From Chaetomium olivaceum (taxonomy: Eukaryota > Ascomycota > Sordariomycetes > Sordariales > Chaetomiaceae): a DNA stretch of 64,000 nt. Made by a program: the position numbers and the translations under genes. Location: positions 186,001 through 250,000 of the forward strand of contig JAYWVB010000043.1 of the NCBI GenBank assembly GCA_039881045.1. Reading direction: 5' to 3'. Positions 43,176 through 54,843 of this stretch are shown piece after piece; positions within the stretch are counted from its first letter, which is position 1; each line of letters begins with the position of its first letter. The notes beneath the pieces are model-generated. The model had not been told where the DNA came from, did no database searches, and saw only the letters and a list, made by a program, of their open reading frames with translations.

Positions 43176-44693
43176 TGTAGCTGAGAATTGTTGTGTAGGC
43201 TTGGAAGGGGCGGGCAGTGAACAGCTTGATGTTTGAACTTGGGGAATTTAGGTGCTGATTGCGCTACAGATGAGGGTTTTGAATGCTGTTGGGGCACTGA
43301 AGCTGGCTCTTGATGGTATAGACACTAGGGAAAACGTATAGACTTATATATGCCCACGATTTATTCGAGACGATCCGGCAACTGAATGAATCCCAATGAC
43401 AACAGACTGCACATACGTTACGGACACGGCGAAGAGCCCAATCCGCTGCCTCACCGCCATTTTTTCACGGTGTTTTCAACTAGGCTGGCGTATTTGCGGC
43501 CTTAACATTGACAATGGCATCTCCCCACCGGTTTGTTGGGGATAGCGTCATGTTCTCATGGCAGCTGAAGCCCAGCAGATCGCAATATCGTGGGATGACT
43601 CACATGAAGCCACGGGGATGCGGCTCACAGCGCTGAGGCAATGAAGATCTAGAATTTCTGCGGCTCGTGATGCAGTTGGGCTCCTCGCCGTACTAAACCC
43701 TTCACCCAACCTCATACCATCGGGTGAGGCAGAGGCAGGGAAACTGGGAACTCGATTATCGGTGAGCCAACTCACACTTCGATACCACGCTCTGAACAAG
43801 GCTATAGCCCCTACGTTCCATGGCAACGAAACCATTGGTAGCAACCCACAATTACCCCCCACGATTGGCTTAATTTTGCTTTCGAGAATCCAAGACGCAA
43901 AAGCTGACGAGCGGGCATCCCGAATCCAGAAACCAATCATAGCAGTCCACATGGAGAAGCAGAAAATCTCGACTTGGTTTCAGGACCCTGGCATTCTAAA
44001 CATATCTGGGGTAATCTGCAAGTGTTGACGCCCCAAAAGCACAGCCGAACCACGATCCGTGGGACTAGTGCCAGCTGTCATAAGAAGGAGCCGCATATCT
44101 AAACCCTTTCCGATCGTGCCGAGGGTTCAGAATAGGAAGACCGAGGCGCAAGGGAACATTTTGCGGCTCAAACGGGTCTTCAAGACCCCCCCTTTTCTCT
44201 GGCAAAACAAACGCAGCCGCCCAACCGTGCCCAACCTGAATTGTCTTGGGCAAACAAAAAGGTTCCACGGCAAGAGATCAATAATTCGACATCCGTGAAT
44301 ATGGCCAACAATACGACTCGATTGTGTCCCGTGCTCGTCTCCTTGGCAGCCTCTGTGCTACCCGATCCCAGCGCATTGCGTTCTTTGCCCTTATCTTCAG
44401 CCTCATTTGTAGGCGTAACGTCATATTGTAACTTGAGCCTCCAGCGAAAGCATTCAAGTGCAATTGGGCCGCAGCGAAGAGTATAGTGTGGTCATTTTGT
44501 GAGTTTAGTGTGGTAGAAATACGCGTCCCCATGGCGATCGTATGTGTTGTTTTTGCCACGACAGCGGATGTCGAGATCTGTCGTGTTTTGTCCACGGTCT
44601 TCTTCGTTGTGTCCTCTGCTTTTCCGACACCTCCAATTCATCCGCCATTGATCCCCGTGTGTGCCCAGCCGTCCCTGGACCCCTTGCTCCAGC
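43176..44693. other. Intergenic region, nothing recognised
   Basis: Only short unsupported ORF fragments on both strands. No RNA gene or repeat was noticed. Contains the promoters of the divergent flanking genes. Confidence 0.6.
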
Positions 44694-46161
44694 ATGCCAT
44701 CAATTCGCTCCCTCTTAGGCCGCAGTGTCCCGTCACCTGGCCCTCAGCCCCCGCCAAAAAGGACTGGCCTAAATGTCCTTCACGAACCAAAACCTCAGGG
44801 GTCCGAGGTGAGCATGGAGTAGGCCCAACGCAACAGCCACCCTTATGAAACATTGCAGTTCAACTAGCTAATCCACGCTCTCAGCATCGTGTTCGTCCAT
44901 GGTCTTAACGGGCATTACATCCACACATGGGAGGAGGAGTCCGTATGTTGGCCCAGGGACCTCCTCCCGAGTCGAATAGAGAATGCGCGAATTCTCTCCT
45001 TCAGTTACGACGCCGACATCTATAACAGCGCATCTGCAGGGAGACTTCGAGATCATGGGTTGAACCTGCTCACCCATTTGATTGCCAAGCGACCCAAGCC
45101 CGACCGAGAAAGGCCTGTAAGGCCGATCGTCTTTGTGGCGCATAGTCTTGGAGGATTGCTCGTGAAGGAGGTCCGTCATCTGGTGGTTGATCTAGACATA
45201 CCCGGTCTGCACATCCGTTGCTGACGTCGAACAGGCTCTTCGGGAGGCCAGACAGCATTCGAATGACATGGATCGCCAGGATATTCTTATCGCTACCCGT
45301 GGATTCGTAAGGGCTCCCCACCCCCTCTTGTTTGACCCCCTATGACCCACACCGAAAATTCTGCGTAAAGAAAAGTCCACTCTCGCGACCCCGTTTCCAA
45401 CAAATCGGGACCACACACGATTCAAATCGGGTATGGTGTAGCGGTAACATCGTTGACTCTCACTTCCTAGGAGTGACTGCTCTCTCAACAGCCCCGGGTT
45501 CGACTCCCGGTATCCGAGTCTCTTATCTTTTTCCTTCCCAGGCCACCCCGTTCCTTTTTGCTTCCCAGCTCTGATCACGGACGGGTCACGGGCAGGAGGG
45601 AGGGAATATGATTGTGCAGAGCCAAGGATGGTTCACACACTCACCGCGGTGCGGTAACAAAAGCTAACCATCCCCTCGCAATCCAGGTCTTCTTCAGCAC
45701 CCCACACGCGCGGCAGCACCAGAGACGCCTGGCTCCAAATCGCCGACGGCTTCGCCCCCCTTAGCAGCCGCCTCAGCCCCAGGCGCGGGCGCGGGCGCGG
45801 GCGCATATCCCCCCTCGTCGAAGCGCTCAAGCGCGACGCATCTGCCCTGTACGACCTCGCGCAGGACTTCCGCCACATCGCCGAGAACTACGCGCTCATC
45901 AGCCTGTATGAGACGCAACCGTATGGTAGTAAAGGCGGGTCGTCGGTCATCGTGGACACGGTCTCGGCGCTGACCAACCTGCCGCACGAGGAGCAGCTGG
46001 GGATCCCGGCGTCACACACGGACATGTGCCGCTTCGCGTGCGCGGACGATCTGTGGTTTCGCGCCGTGGTCAAGCGCATCGAGCGCGCGTCGAGGGGCCG
46101 CGGTCGCCACGGGGGGGCCGTTCCCAATCGGTGGCCGCACCAGGGCGGCTGGGTAGGGTAG
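44694..46161 (+). CDS. Second stand-alone lipase-like (SesB/DUF676-type) esterase, with a frame break in the last exon
   Basis: Exons 44694-44807, 44868-45170, 45235-45306 and 45687-46161. The N-terminus (M-P-S-I-R-S-L-L-G-R-S, Pro-rich, then R-T-G-L-N-V-L-H-E-P) is typical for this family. The oxyanion strand is I-V-F-V-H-G-L-N-G, the nucleophile A-H-S-L-G-G, then F-F-S-T-P-H, and the His lies in P-A-S-H-T-D before M-C-R-F. The third intron (45307-45686) is 380 nt, far longer than the others, because a tRNA gene lies in it. In exon 4 the first frame holds F-F-S-T-P-H but stops early; the frame one base on continues G-S-T-R-D-A-W to the end. So one extra base sits at about 45706-45712, in a GCGCGG run. 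Close relative of the gene at 40.9 kb (shared H-G-L-N-G, W-P-R-D-L-L-P and S-F-S-Y segments). Confidence 0.75.
45427..45518 (+). tRNA. tRNA-Glu (anticodon CUC) with an anticodon-loop intron
   Basis: A full cloverleaf can be folded. The acceptor stem is TCGGGTA/TATCCGA with one G-U pair and discriminator G. The D-stem is GTGT/ACAT, the anticodon stem GTTGA/TCAAC with loop C-T-CTC-A-C, and the T-stem CCGGG/CCCGG around TTCGACT. The B-box GGTTCGACTCC is perfect. A 21-nt intron follows position 37, the standard place for nuclear tRNA introns. It lies on the same strand inside intron 3 of the lipase-like gene. Confidence 0.93.
45528..45532 (+). terminator. RNA polymerase III terminator of the tRNA gene
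   Basis: A run of five T begins 10 nt after the tRNA 3' end. Confidence 0.75.
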
Positions 46162-46209
46162 AGCTTCGTTTCCATGGCAGCTGTTCTTTCTTGGTACAAC
46201 TCGAGTTAT

Positions 46210-49200
46210 TCAAACCAATACTTCAAGAGCTGCCTTCATGACCGTGCCCCTGGCCAGTTGTCCCCGGTCGTTTTGACGGGGACGTTGCGACCCAAGGATG
46301 CCGCCCACCGTGCCACTGATGATGATGACGAGAGCGAGAACGACAAACCAAACCCACTTTTTGCGCCACCATGCTTGTTGAGACCTTGTGCCTTTTTCTA
46401 GCGAGTCAGCAATAGGGTGTTCCAAAGCAGGCTGTTCGAAGTCCAGATGCCCCGAGCCGGGCTGTTCGAGATTCGGATGCCCCGAGCCGGCCGGGGGCTG
46501 TTCGGGGTCTGGATTTCCAAAACTGGGCGGTGGGAACCGTGGGGGTGGTAACTTCTGTTCGGGCAGCCGGTGTTTTATGGAGTTTTTCAGGACGAACAGC
46601 TCCCAGGGGAAGCGTTCCTTAGGATATGACACGCCTTCAGCCGCCTTTGTCCAATACCACAACACCTCGGTCCAGCTCCTGAAGTATCCTTTTTCGGGGT
46701 CGAGCAGCCTTCGAATTCGTGACCATCTCTTGTGACTCGTATGGTCCGGTTCAAACACGGATCCCGATCTCTGGAGGTGCTCAGTCCAACGGAGCGATGC
46801 GTAACGGACGAGCTTGTTCTCCTGTAACCGGTTGTGGACCTTATCTTCCCACTTGTGAGTCTCCTGTTCGGCCGCCAGTGGGCCGGCATACTGGAAGCGC
46901 GCCGAGGTTAAATATTTCTGGCAGATGTCACTAAGAATCCCGGCTGCCTTTTCCGGGGAACTGCGGTAGTCCCGGTGTATAGCCCGGTCGGTCATTTTTG
47001 TGAAATAGTCCCGAAATGAGTCGTGAATGAGGCACAGCCCCCGAGGCCAAGCTGTGACGAGCCCTCCACAATTTTCAAGAGCCCGACGAAACGTGCAATG
47101 GTCAAGATGTGTCCTCTCTACGTTTTCCTCCTGGATGAGGCTCTGAATAACCCTGCCTCGGGAACCCGCTCCTCCGAACCCGGCCGCGTCAAGCATGTCA
47201 CACCCGTGTTGTAACTCCTGTTTGGTCATGGCACCAATCTTGTGCATCACCCAAAAAAGCACGTTGAAAGAATGCCTCTTCAGTTCGCGCCCTGAGGAAA
47301 TTCGTCGAACGATGGCGCCATAGAGCGCATCGAGCTTGCCACCATCGGAGCTATTGTTGAGAAAACTGAGGAAATCCACCAAGGATGCCTTGTCCGGAAA
47401 TTTGGCGGCCTTGATTTCGTCCATAAGAACAGCCGCCCAAAGGTGTGTCTTCTCCCCGCCGTTCAATATCGTTTTCCAGAGCAAGGTCTCCAATTTGCTA
47501 TCAGCGCCCTCGGGAGTTTCTCCATTTTGCTGATTCTCTCCTTGATGTTGATCCTCTCCTTCATGTTGTTGACCTTGGTTTTCTTGAAGTTCCCCATCCT
47601 TTGCGTAACGGCACAGGACCGCGTTGACGCGGTCTTTTACGGCGCACTTGATGTCGGGCAAAAAGCTTTCCGTGGTGAGGTGATGAACTGGAGGACGGCT
47701 CAAACTGCGAAGCTCCTCGGTGTCGTTAGAGAAGACCAAGACCTAGAACTGGGTGCCACCCGGGACCGCGACAGCTTTCCTCGCCGCCTCAGCCACCCAG
47801 TTGACGAGATCCGGGAGAGCGTGTGAGTCGTCGCACTTGTCCATGCCGTCGGCGATGAAAACTAGGAACCCTACCTCCTTGGCGACCGCGGAAATCACCT
47901 CCTGCCAGAGGTCGACGATGCGATCCTCCTCCCAATCGCAAATGTAAGGTGGGAGGTCATCAGAAGTCTCTTGACTCTCTTCATCGCACCTGTTTCTCAG
48001 GTGGCGGATCAATGTCGGGTCGGCGTCGAGGACCTGGCGGAGCCAGCACAATGCCACAGAGCTGGCTGTTTTGTACTGAGTAACCATGTCGTTGACGGAG
48101 CAGTGCGCGACGATGGCCGGACGCTGCGGGCCGGGAAGGCGATCATATTTCTCCTCTTTCCACCTCTCCGCCATGTGCTTGGCCAGATGAGCCTTCCCGC
48201 AGCCTCTGGGCCCTTTGACCAGAGGCTGCTGAAATTGCTCTCGGCCCCGACTGGCCATTTTTTGAAACACTCTTTGGCTATTGACTCGCACGTGTGTTTG
48301 GCAGGCTGGACGGGCCGCGTGTGAGGTTGCATCCTGACGACCCCCAGCCGCTCCAACACTAGGCGGTCCATGTCCAAGTAAGCTGCTGTTCAGTCGGGTC
48401 AGAAATGGACCACTGCGCAACACCATTTATGAGGCACACCCACCAGTTGCCTTCGGTGAAGTAGTTACGATCTGCTTGATCTGATGTGCCAGGACGTCAA
48501 GCTCGTTCGTCATCGCGTGAGGATCGGACTCGGTTCTGTGAACTTGCATATCTGGAGGTGATCTGCCTTGTCCACCTTTCTTGCGTTTTCAGTTGGCCAA
48601 TGCAGGGTGCCCGAGGCCTCGGTCACTATCTGCCACAGTAACGAGGTTGGTCAGCTAAGCACCTACGTGCCTACAGCAGTTGCGGTAAGGACAATTATCA
48701 AAACCGACCACTTCTTTCGTTCCAGGGAAGAAAGCACCTTCCAGCAAGGTGACAAACTTGATACCGGCGGCGATACGTCGAAAGCGCTTCAAAAGATCAT
48801 TGATACTCTTGTGGTTTTTGTCCATTTCGTTCAGGAGTAGAATTGGTGCCTTCTTGGACAACATGACCCTCCTGTTTATTGGCCATGATGAGTTTCCTGA
48901 ACATACCCGTATCAAGACCTGTGTGGGGAGTCGCGAAGAAGAGCTGCGCCAAAGCATACGGTCAGCCTCTTGGTGTTCACGCTGGCCACCAGGTGTCCTC
49001 CAGTAGCCACTTACAACTCCAACGGTGGAAGAATAAATGTTATGGTGATCGATATTGACTCTGGAGCTCCCCATCAAGAGAGCTTCCTTGATGATGCTTC
49101 CACCTAGGTTATGCCCGGCCCATATAAGAGGGCGGTTTCTGACAGATGGTTCCTCCCGCTCGTCAGCAAGGAAGCCAAGGAGATCAGTCGCGATGTCGAG

Positions 49201-49482
49201 GACTGTCCTGTCGTTGCTAGTGCTTTGGGGGGTGCCGGAATACCCAAATGAAAACACCCTCAAGTTAGGAATAAATGGCAAAAGGATATCCTTGGCCCAA
49301 AGAGACCCGTCCGCTGCAGTCCAGGTGGTTTCCATGTGGCCGCCGAGCCCGTGTACTAGAACAATGCTAGTTGAGACCGTCAGACCAAGAAAAGGCGAAG
49401 CGCACTGAGTGTATGCTGTATCAATGTATGTACTGTACTTACTCAAGACGCGGGCCTTCAAGATTTTCCTGAAGCGAGCCAT
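46210..49482 (-). pseudogene. NLR-like protein: lipase-like N-domain, NACHT module and C-terminal membrane helix, apparently decayed
   Basis: Read on -, exon 1 (49482-49015) gives I-V-L-V-H-G-L-G-G and, at the nucleophile elbow, G-H-N-L-G-G: Asn replaces the catalytic Ser. After a 71-nt intron come F-F-A-T-P-H, F-R-R-I-A, and D-H-L-Q-I-C-K-F. The NACHT part has T-C-E-S-I-A-K-E-C-F-K-K-W, a P-loop K-G-P-R-G-C-G-K-A-H (Ala replaces Ser/Thr) and a Walker B-like L-V-F-I-A-D-G-M-D-K-C. It ends with the helical region V-R-Y-A-S-L-R-W-T-E-H-L, a Pro-rich repeat linker and a single membrane helix (W-F-V-V-L-A-L-V-I-I-I-S-G) near 46.3 kb. Lesions: frame breaks near 48870, 48510 and 48230-48250, and an in-frame TAG at 47745-47743. 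Fungal NLRs of this architecture act in non-self recognition. The substitutions suggest real decay; some indels could be assembly errors. Confidence 0.65.
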
Positions 49483-50175
49483 CGTACACGAGCTTTAGCC
49501 CCCAATGTTTCCTCTCAGCGATTATTCCCTGTTTCATGTTTGCGTACCCTAGACGGCGGGAAGGCAATGCCGACGGTGCGCGATGCTCAAATTCAAGAAG
49601 CTGGCGTGCTGAATCCCCAGGAGGGTATGGGGGGGTCTTTTCAATCGGGTAATGTGCGGGGGTCAGCTGGATGCAGAGAGGCTAATCGTCGCCAAGTTCG
49701 GCTGACAAGCTGCAGCCTCGCTTGCAAAAGCAAGCTGGAAAGTGAGACATGAGCCCAGCGAGCTGCAAATCCACTGGATCGCAGACGCGGGGTTAATCAG
49801 CCAGATTACAAGATGACTCCGTCCCCCCCAAAAGAAACCATCCAAAAAAAACCCAACGGAGAATCACTCAACGCGAATCTGTGTTGAGCTGCTCTCCGAT
49901 GCGACCGCGGGAGCACGGGGCGATACATGCCAAGCAAAAGCAAGTAAGAGACCAAGCTCTGCTTGATAACCTGGGCTGCGCTTCCATGTTTCGCTAACAA
50001 ACGGGATTGGGCAGGAGTGACGTTTCCACTCGTACACCCAACACCCACCTGGGCTCATTGTTGCTCCAGAGCTTTCGAAGTCGACTTCGACCCATACCCG
50101 AGCGAGCGACTCGACGGACCCGATTAGTGAAGAGATAGCATCGAGCGCCCAGGTGCCAACGAGTTTTCCGGACCC
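49483..50175. other. Intergenic region
   Basis: No gene seen; upstream regions of the divergent NLR-like gene and the next gene. Confidence 0.6.
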
Positions 50176-50730
50176 ATGGCGGGTTCGGGCGGAGCAGACG
50201 ACGATGGTGTGCTCTCTGCTGACCCTATCTCAGCGGACGATGGTACTGTTGATGCCAGCACCGGCCCTTCACATATCCGCGACTCGCTTCAAAGCGATTG
50301 GGAACAGGTCCAGAGTGACATGGATGAGGTGGTCGAGGGACTGACAGACCTAAGTTCTGGCCGCGCCGCTGAGCTGCCAGAGCTGCGCAAGGAGGTTCAG
50401 GAGTTGGCGGTCAAGGTTGACGGGCTGAAGGAGACTATCACAAAGCTAAGGGAGACTCTCGAGAGAGCCGAGAAAATGGAAGGGAAAGCCTGGGACAAAA
50501 ATAATAAGCTACTTGACAAGTTGTATAATGAGGTGAGACAAGAGTGGGAGTGGGGAAAAACACCCGGACGAGATAGGAGAAAGGCAAAAGGAGTTCACTC
50601 AACAGGGAGCGTTGAAGAATCCGGAGACGATATGAGCACGACAGGAGTCCCCCGGGCAAGAACCAACAAGAGCAAAACGGTTGCCATTGTACGGAACTTG
50701 TTTTCGTGTGGGGTAAATGTACAGAAGTGA
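50176..50730 (+). CDS. Small coiled-coil protein of unknown function
   Basis: A single exon of 184 aa beginning CCC-ATG-GCG. The first 40 residues are acidic and disordered. Residues about 45-110 form heptad-like helices (L-P-E-L-R-K-E-V-Q-E-L-A-V-K-V, L-K-E-T-I-T-K-L-R-E-T-L), then a Trp-containing E-W-E-W-G-K segment and a basic Ser/Thr-rich tail. Amino-acid composition and the sustained heptads support coding, but I recognise no family. Confidence 0.55.
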   Translation: MAGSGGADDDGVLSADPISADDGTVDASTGPSHIRDSLQSDWEQVQSDMDEVVEGLTDLSSGRAAELPELRKEVQELAVKVDGLKETITKLRETLERAEKMEGKAWDKNNKLLDKLYNEVRQEWEWGKTPGRDRRKAKGVHSTGSVEESGDDMSTTGVPRARTNKSKTVAIVRNLFSCGVNVQK

Positions 50731-52601
50731 AGTGAAGTGAAGCAAGAAGTTGAATTCGGGAAACCTTCGGAGCCTGTGTGCCATGTTTGCGAGTCCCGTC
50801 TCATGAATGTGGATTTCCGGTAGCAATTCGTCAGCCAGCATGCCGTCTTCATGATATGATGTCTGGTCAGACGGCGGACCGCCAAATGCATTCCGTATTG
50901 CTGTCGTCGCTTTGGTATACGCTGTAAACATTGCGACCTGTGAGGTTCGAGTGCTGACCGACGGATCTAGGGGTTTACAGCACTTCATTTAACACCCCCG
51001 ACTGCCCGCAAGAGTCGGTGTGGATGTTCCCCTTGCTGCCGCATTGCAGATCGAGGGGACAGATCGCCAAGCATTGTGGATGCAGGGTCGCCCAGGCGCC
51101 AAGAGGAGATGCGGAATGCGACACATGGCGGCCGCGAGCCGAGAGCAACCTTCGATATTTCGAGCAATTTTGCTCCAGTACAGTACCTGAATAACAGAGC
51201 TCCATGACTCGGAAGTGAATCGGTCGCGGCAGCCAAAGGGGACAATTTGGAGCAGCGAGGCGGTGCATGGCATAATCCATCGACATGAATGTCTTTCAGG
51301 AGCATGTCCGATGAGCCAATTTGCCAATCTTTATTGTGGCCGTCACAGCGAATTTGGGCAAACGACCAAAACCCACCGTTTTCTTGTCGCGTTCTGGTGC
51401 TGATGAACGAGTGGTGGGGTGCTTGTTGGGGCTGTGCATGCCGAGCAGCAGGGGGTAGCGCCGAGCCAACCGTGTGTTCTGGGCAAAGTCTTGTTTCAAG
51501 AACCAAGCATTTTTCCAAGACCACCAAGCATTTCCAAGGAAGCCATGTCGATCCCGAACCTGCATGTCACCAACATGTCATTGTATCGCGCGCCAAGGGG
51601 AGACGACCTCAAACGACAAGAGCCGTGAAACCGGTCACTTGGGAATGTCGACGTGCAGCCGCTGGCGTCTTGCCCGACCCGGGGAACCCTGCCAAGCTCA
51701 TCAAACCTCGGCCAGCCGAATGCGCCATCGGATGGTGGGTGCTCGTGAAGGACGGCGGGAGGGCGGCACCAACCCACCACAAGCACTTCCCGTCTCTCCG
51801 TTTCAATACGACAATTTCCCGACCCACAAGTTGGTGTTCATGTCGTTTGAGACCACCTGCCCATTCAATCCGCGGGAATAATGGGGAGGGAAATGGCCAA
51901 ACAATTACACGCTTTTTGGTACCGTGCTCAGGTGTTCCGTTTGTGAGATGACAGCGCAAGCGAGTCATGTCGGGTAACCCGATACAGAGCACACCTTTCC
52001 CCTGAACTCAACGAGATGACGATGGAGCGGCTGCTCGTTAGCGCGCTCCCCGAATGCAACCCCGTTTGCTGCAGCTTTTGGAACTGTGCCCACGCTCGAT
52101 CTGCAGATATCTCCGTAGCCCCGACCCAAGGGGTGCGTCAGCTCTCTCGTGCCGACCAGTGACCTTTCCACATGCAGAATATCAACGGCGAGACCCCTGC
52201 CTACGGTTCCACATCAAGTTTCGTCTGGATCCAGAAGGCACGACCGTTCGGTGTTTGTGGCATTGTGTGGGGACACAAGGAGGTGCCTTCCTGCTTTTTA
52301 GCAACCCCGTCCCCTGATTTTGCCGTGCTCGTGCCGCTGTCTCTCCTTCAGACATTCCACCCATTTTCACCCTTCTTGTAATCTTGGCGGAAGGGAGCTG
52401 CATTCTTGCCCTTCGCTACACACTCTTCTCATTCTGACACTCGTTGACAAACAAGCCTTGACCTTTCTTTTTTTGACCGTTTCCTACTTGCGTGTTTCCA
52501 TTACATCGACTCAGCAATAGAACCACATCAACACCTCTTGCGCTACTCCTCGACTCGATAACCATCAACCAACGAGAACATTGTCTCGGGACGCCGCCAA
52601 G
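50731..52601. other. Intergenic region; leader of the GH72 gene at its right end
   Basis: Several ORFs of 100-200 codons overlap on both strands between 50.9 and 52.0 kb, but none has motifs, and they mirror each other, as expected of GC-balanced non-coding DNA. The last 200 bases are CT-rich, like a fungal 5' leader. Confidence 0.5.
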
Positions 52602-54255
52602 ATGCGCGCCACGACCGCGTCCATTCTTTCTGCCTCGCTCCTGCTGGGGCAGGCATCCGCCGCTCTTCCACCCATTATCATGAAGGTCAATTGCATCGAC
52701 CTAACCGTTGCTAATCACCTCGCTAACCGGTTTACAGGGCAGCAAGTTCTTCTACGAAAATGGCACACAATTCTTTATGAAGGGCATCGCGTACCAGCAA
52801 GATGTGGCTGCTGGGGGTGCCTCAACCGGCAGCACCAAGTATTCCGACCCTCTGGTCAATGTCGAGGCTTGCAAGCGCGACGTGCCTCTCCTCAAGGCGC
52901 TTCACACCAACACCATTCGGACATACGCCATCGACCCGAACGGCGACCACGACACGTGCATGAAGCTACTGGACGATGCCGGCATCTACGTCATCAGCGA
53001 TCTTGGCGAGCCCTCGCTCTCTGTCAACCGCGACACTCCGGCCTGGGACGTTGCGCTGTTTGAGCGCTACACGGGTGTGGTCGACAACCTGAGCAAGTAC
53101 AGCAACGTGATCGGCTTCTTCGCCGGTAACGAGTGTCCAACAACAACACCAACACCCCTGCCTCAGCCTACGTCAAGGCGGCCGTCCGCGACACCAAGTC
53201 GTACATCAAGAAGAATGTCGACCGCTGGATGGGCGTCGGCTACGCCGCCAACGATGACCCCTTCATCCGCGCCCAGATTGCCGAGTACTTCAACTGCGGC
53301 GAGCAGAGCGATGCCATTGACTTCTGGGGCTACAACATCTACTCGTGGTGCGGCAAGAGCAGCATGACTGACTCGGGCTACGACACCCAAGTCGACTTCT
53401 TCCGCAACTTCTCCGTCCCAGTTTTTCTTCGCCGAGTACGGCTGCAACATCCCCGACGGCGCCGAGGGCCGCATCTGGGAGGAGACCACGGCCCTGTACT
53501 CTGACGAGATGACCGACGTTATGTCCGGCGGCATCGTCTACATGTACTTCCAGGAGAAGAACGATTACGGTCTTGTGAAGCTCTCTGGCTCGTCTGTGTC
53601 CACCATGGAGAACTACGACACCCTCAAGTCTGTCATCGCCAAGGTCGACCCTTCGGGTGTCGAAATGGACGAGTACAAGCCGACCAACTCACCCGCCGCT
53701 TGCCCCGCCGTCGGCAAGGACTGGAAGGTCAAGGGCGGCACCCTGCCCCCTACCCCTGACTCGTCGCTCTGCGAGTGCATGTACAAGTCCCTCACCTGCG
53801 TGCCGACCGACGACCTGAAGCCCAAGGCCTACGGCGCCATCTTCGACTTCATCTGCGACGCCAGCAAGGAGAGCTGCACCGGCATCAACGGCAACACCAC
53901 CTCGGGCGTCTACGGCGCCTACTCCATGTGCGGCGCCCGCGAGAAGCTCGGCTACGTGCTCGACCAGTACTACCAGGCCCAGAACGCCGCCGCCGACGCC
54001 TGCGACTTTGAGGGCCAGGCCACCCTGCAGACGGCCAACGACGACAGCAAGTGCAGCGACGCTCTCGCCAGCGCCAGCTCCGCCAACGAGGTCGCTGCTA
54101 CCGCCACCAGCGCCACCGATGCTGGTGCTGAGGAGAGCAGCAACGCCGCCATGGCCGGTGGGCCGCTCAGGGGCGCCTTTGCCCTTGGTGAGCTGGCTGT
54201 TGGTCTGTATGTCGTCGTGGCTATGGGTGTGGGTGCGTCAATGGTGCTGTTGTAA
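52602..54255 (+). CDS. GPI-anchored 1,3-beta-glucanosyltransferase (GH72, GEL/GAS type) with X8/CBM43 domain; two frame breaks
   Basis: Elongates and remodels cell-wall beta-1,3-glucan at the plasma membrane. Exon 1 (52602-52685) encodes the signal peptide (M-R-A-T-T-A-S-I-L-S-A-S-L-L-L-G-Q-A); after a 52-nt intron the GH72 domain begins G-S-K-F-F-Y-E-N-G-T-Q-F-F. The acid/base motif F-F-A-G-N-E is followed at 53131-53136 by a missing base: the frame moves to S-N-N-N-T-N-T-P-A-S-A-Y-V-K-A. At 53422-53426 a run of five T (four expected) shifts it back, restoring the nucleophile F-F-A-E-Y-G-C-N. An X8 domain with paired Cys (C-E-C-M-Y, T-C-V-P, F-I-C-D, S-C-T-G, M-C-G) follows, then a Ser/Ala-rich stretch and a hydrophobic GPI-signal tail ending M-V-L-L. 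Both breaks are single-base and lie at invariant motifs, which points to sequence error. Confidence 0.9.
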
Positions 54256-54843
54256 GCAGAAGTTGGATAACAGGCGGTGGGACAGGGGATTCGCCTTTGT
54301 ATTCGGTGCTAGTTGGGGGTTGGTTTAAACTACGCTTTCGGGTTGCTTTGTTTGGGTTATATTGGTTGTATTTGAGTAATGCCGACGTTCTTTTGCGCAA
54401 GATGATTTGGGCTCGCTGCCGCGGATATCTTATCTCGTAGATGCTGGGATGATTGTGTGACACTTTGCGATGGTGATGTCACTGGTCGGGTCATGTCCAT
54501 GTCTTTGCAGGTACATATTTGACACTAAAACGTTACATGTTTTGCCTTTTACCGTGTAAGTACAAGGGGGTGACTGTTGGGGGTTGCTACATTTACTGTG
54601 TCGAGGATTGAAAGGTATTATTGTTAATACTATCCCGTGGTGAGGCAGTGAGGATGTGGTCGGTTGAACCAAGGCGCGAACAAATAGGGGCACGACCAAC
54701 CAACGGCGGGCTCCATGAAAAGGCAACAATGCCATTCAACTCTGTATAAATCTTGATAACTAGTGTACCTTACCTACCCCGGTGCGTATACCCAAAACCC
54801 CTCCACCAAGCAACCTCCTCTCCCCTCCCCTCCCCTCTCCTAT
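54256..54843. other. Intergenic region between converging genes
   Basis: 3' flanks of the GH72 and lipoxygenase genes; a CCCCT-rich run near 54810-54840. No gene. Confidence 0.6.

Noticed and set aside
48890..48930. A 35-nt intron to repair the NLR frame after F-F-A-T-P-H
   Set aside because: Too short for a fungal intron, and the phases do not restore the downstream frame.
50985..51951. Overlapping ORFs of 180 and 220 codons on opposite strands
   Set aside because: Mirror-image open frames with no motifs, typical of non-coding GC-balanced sequence.
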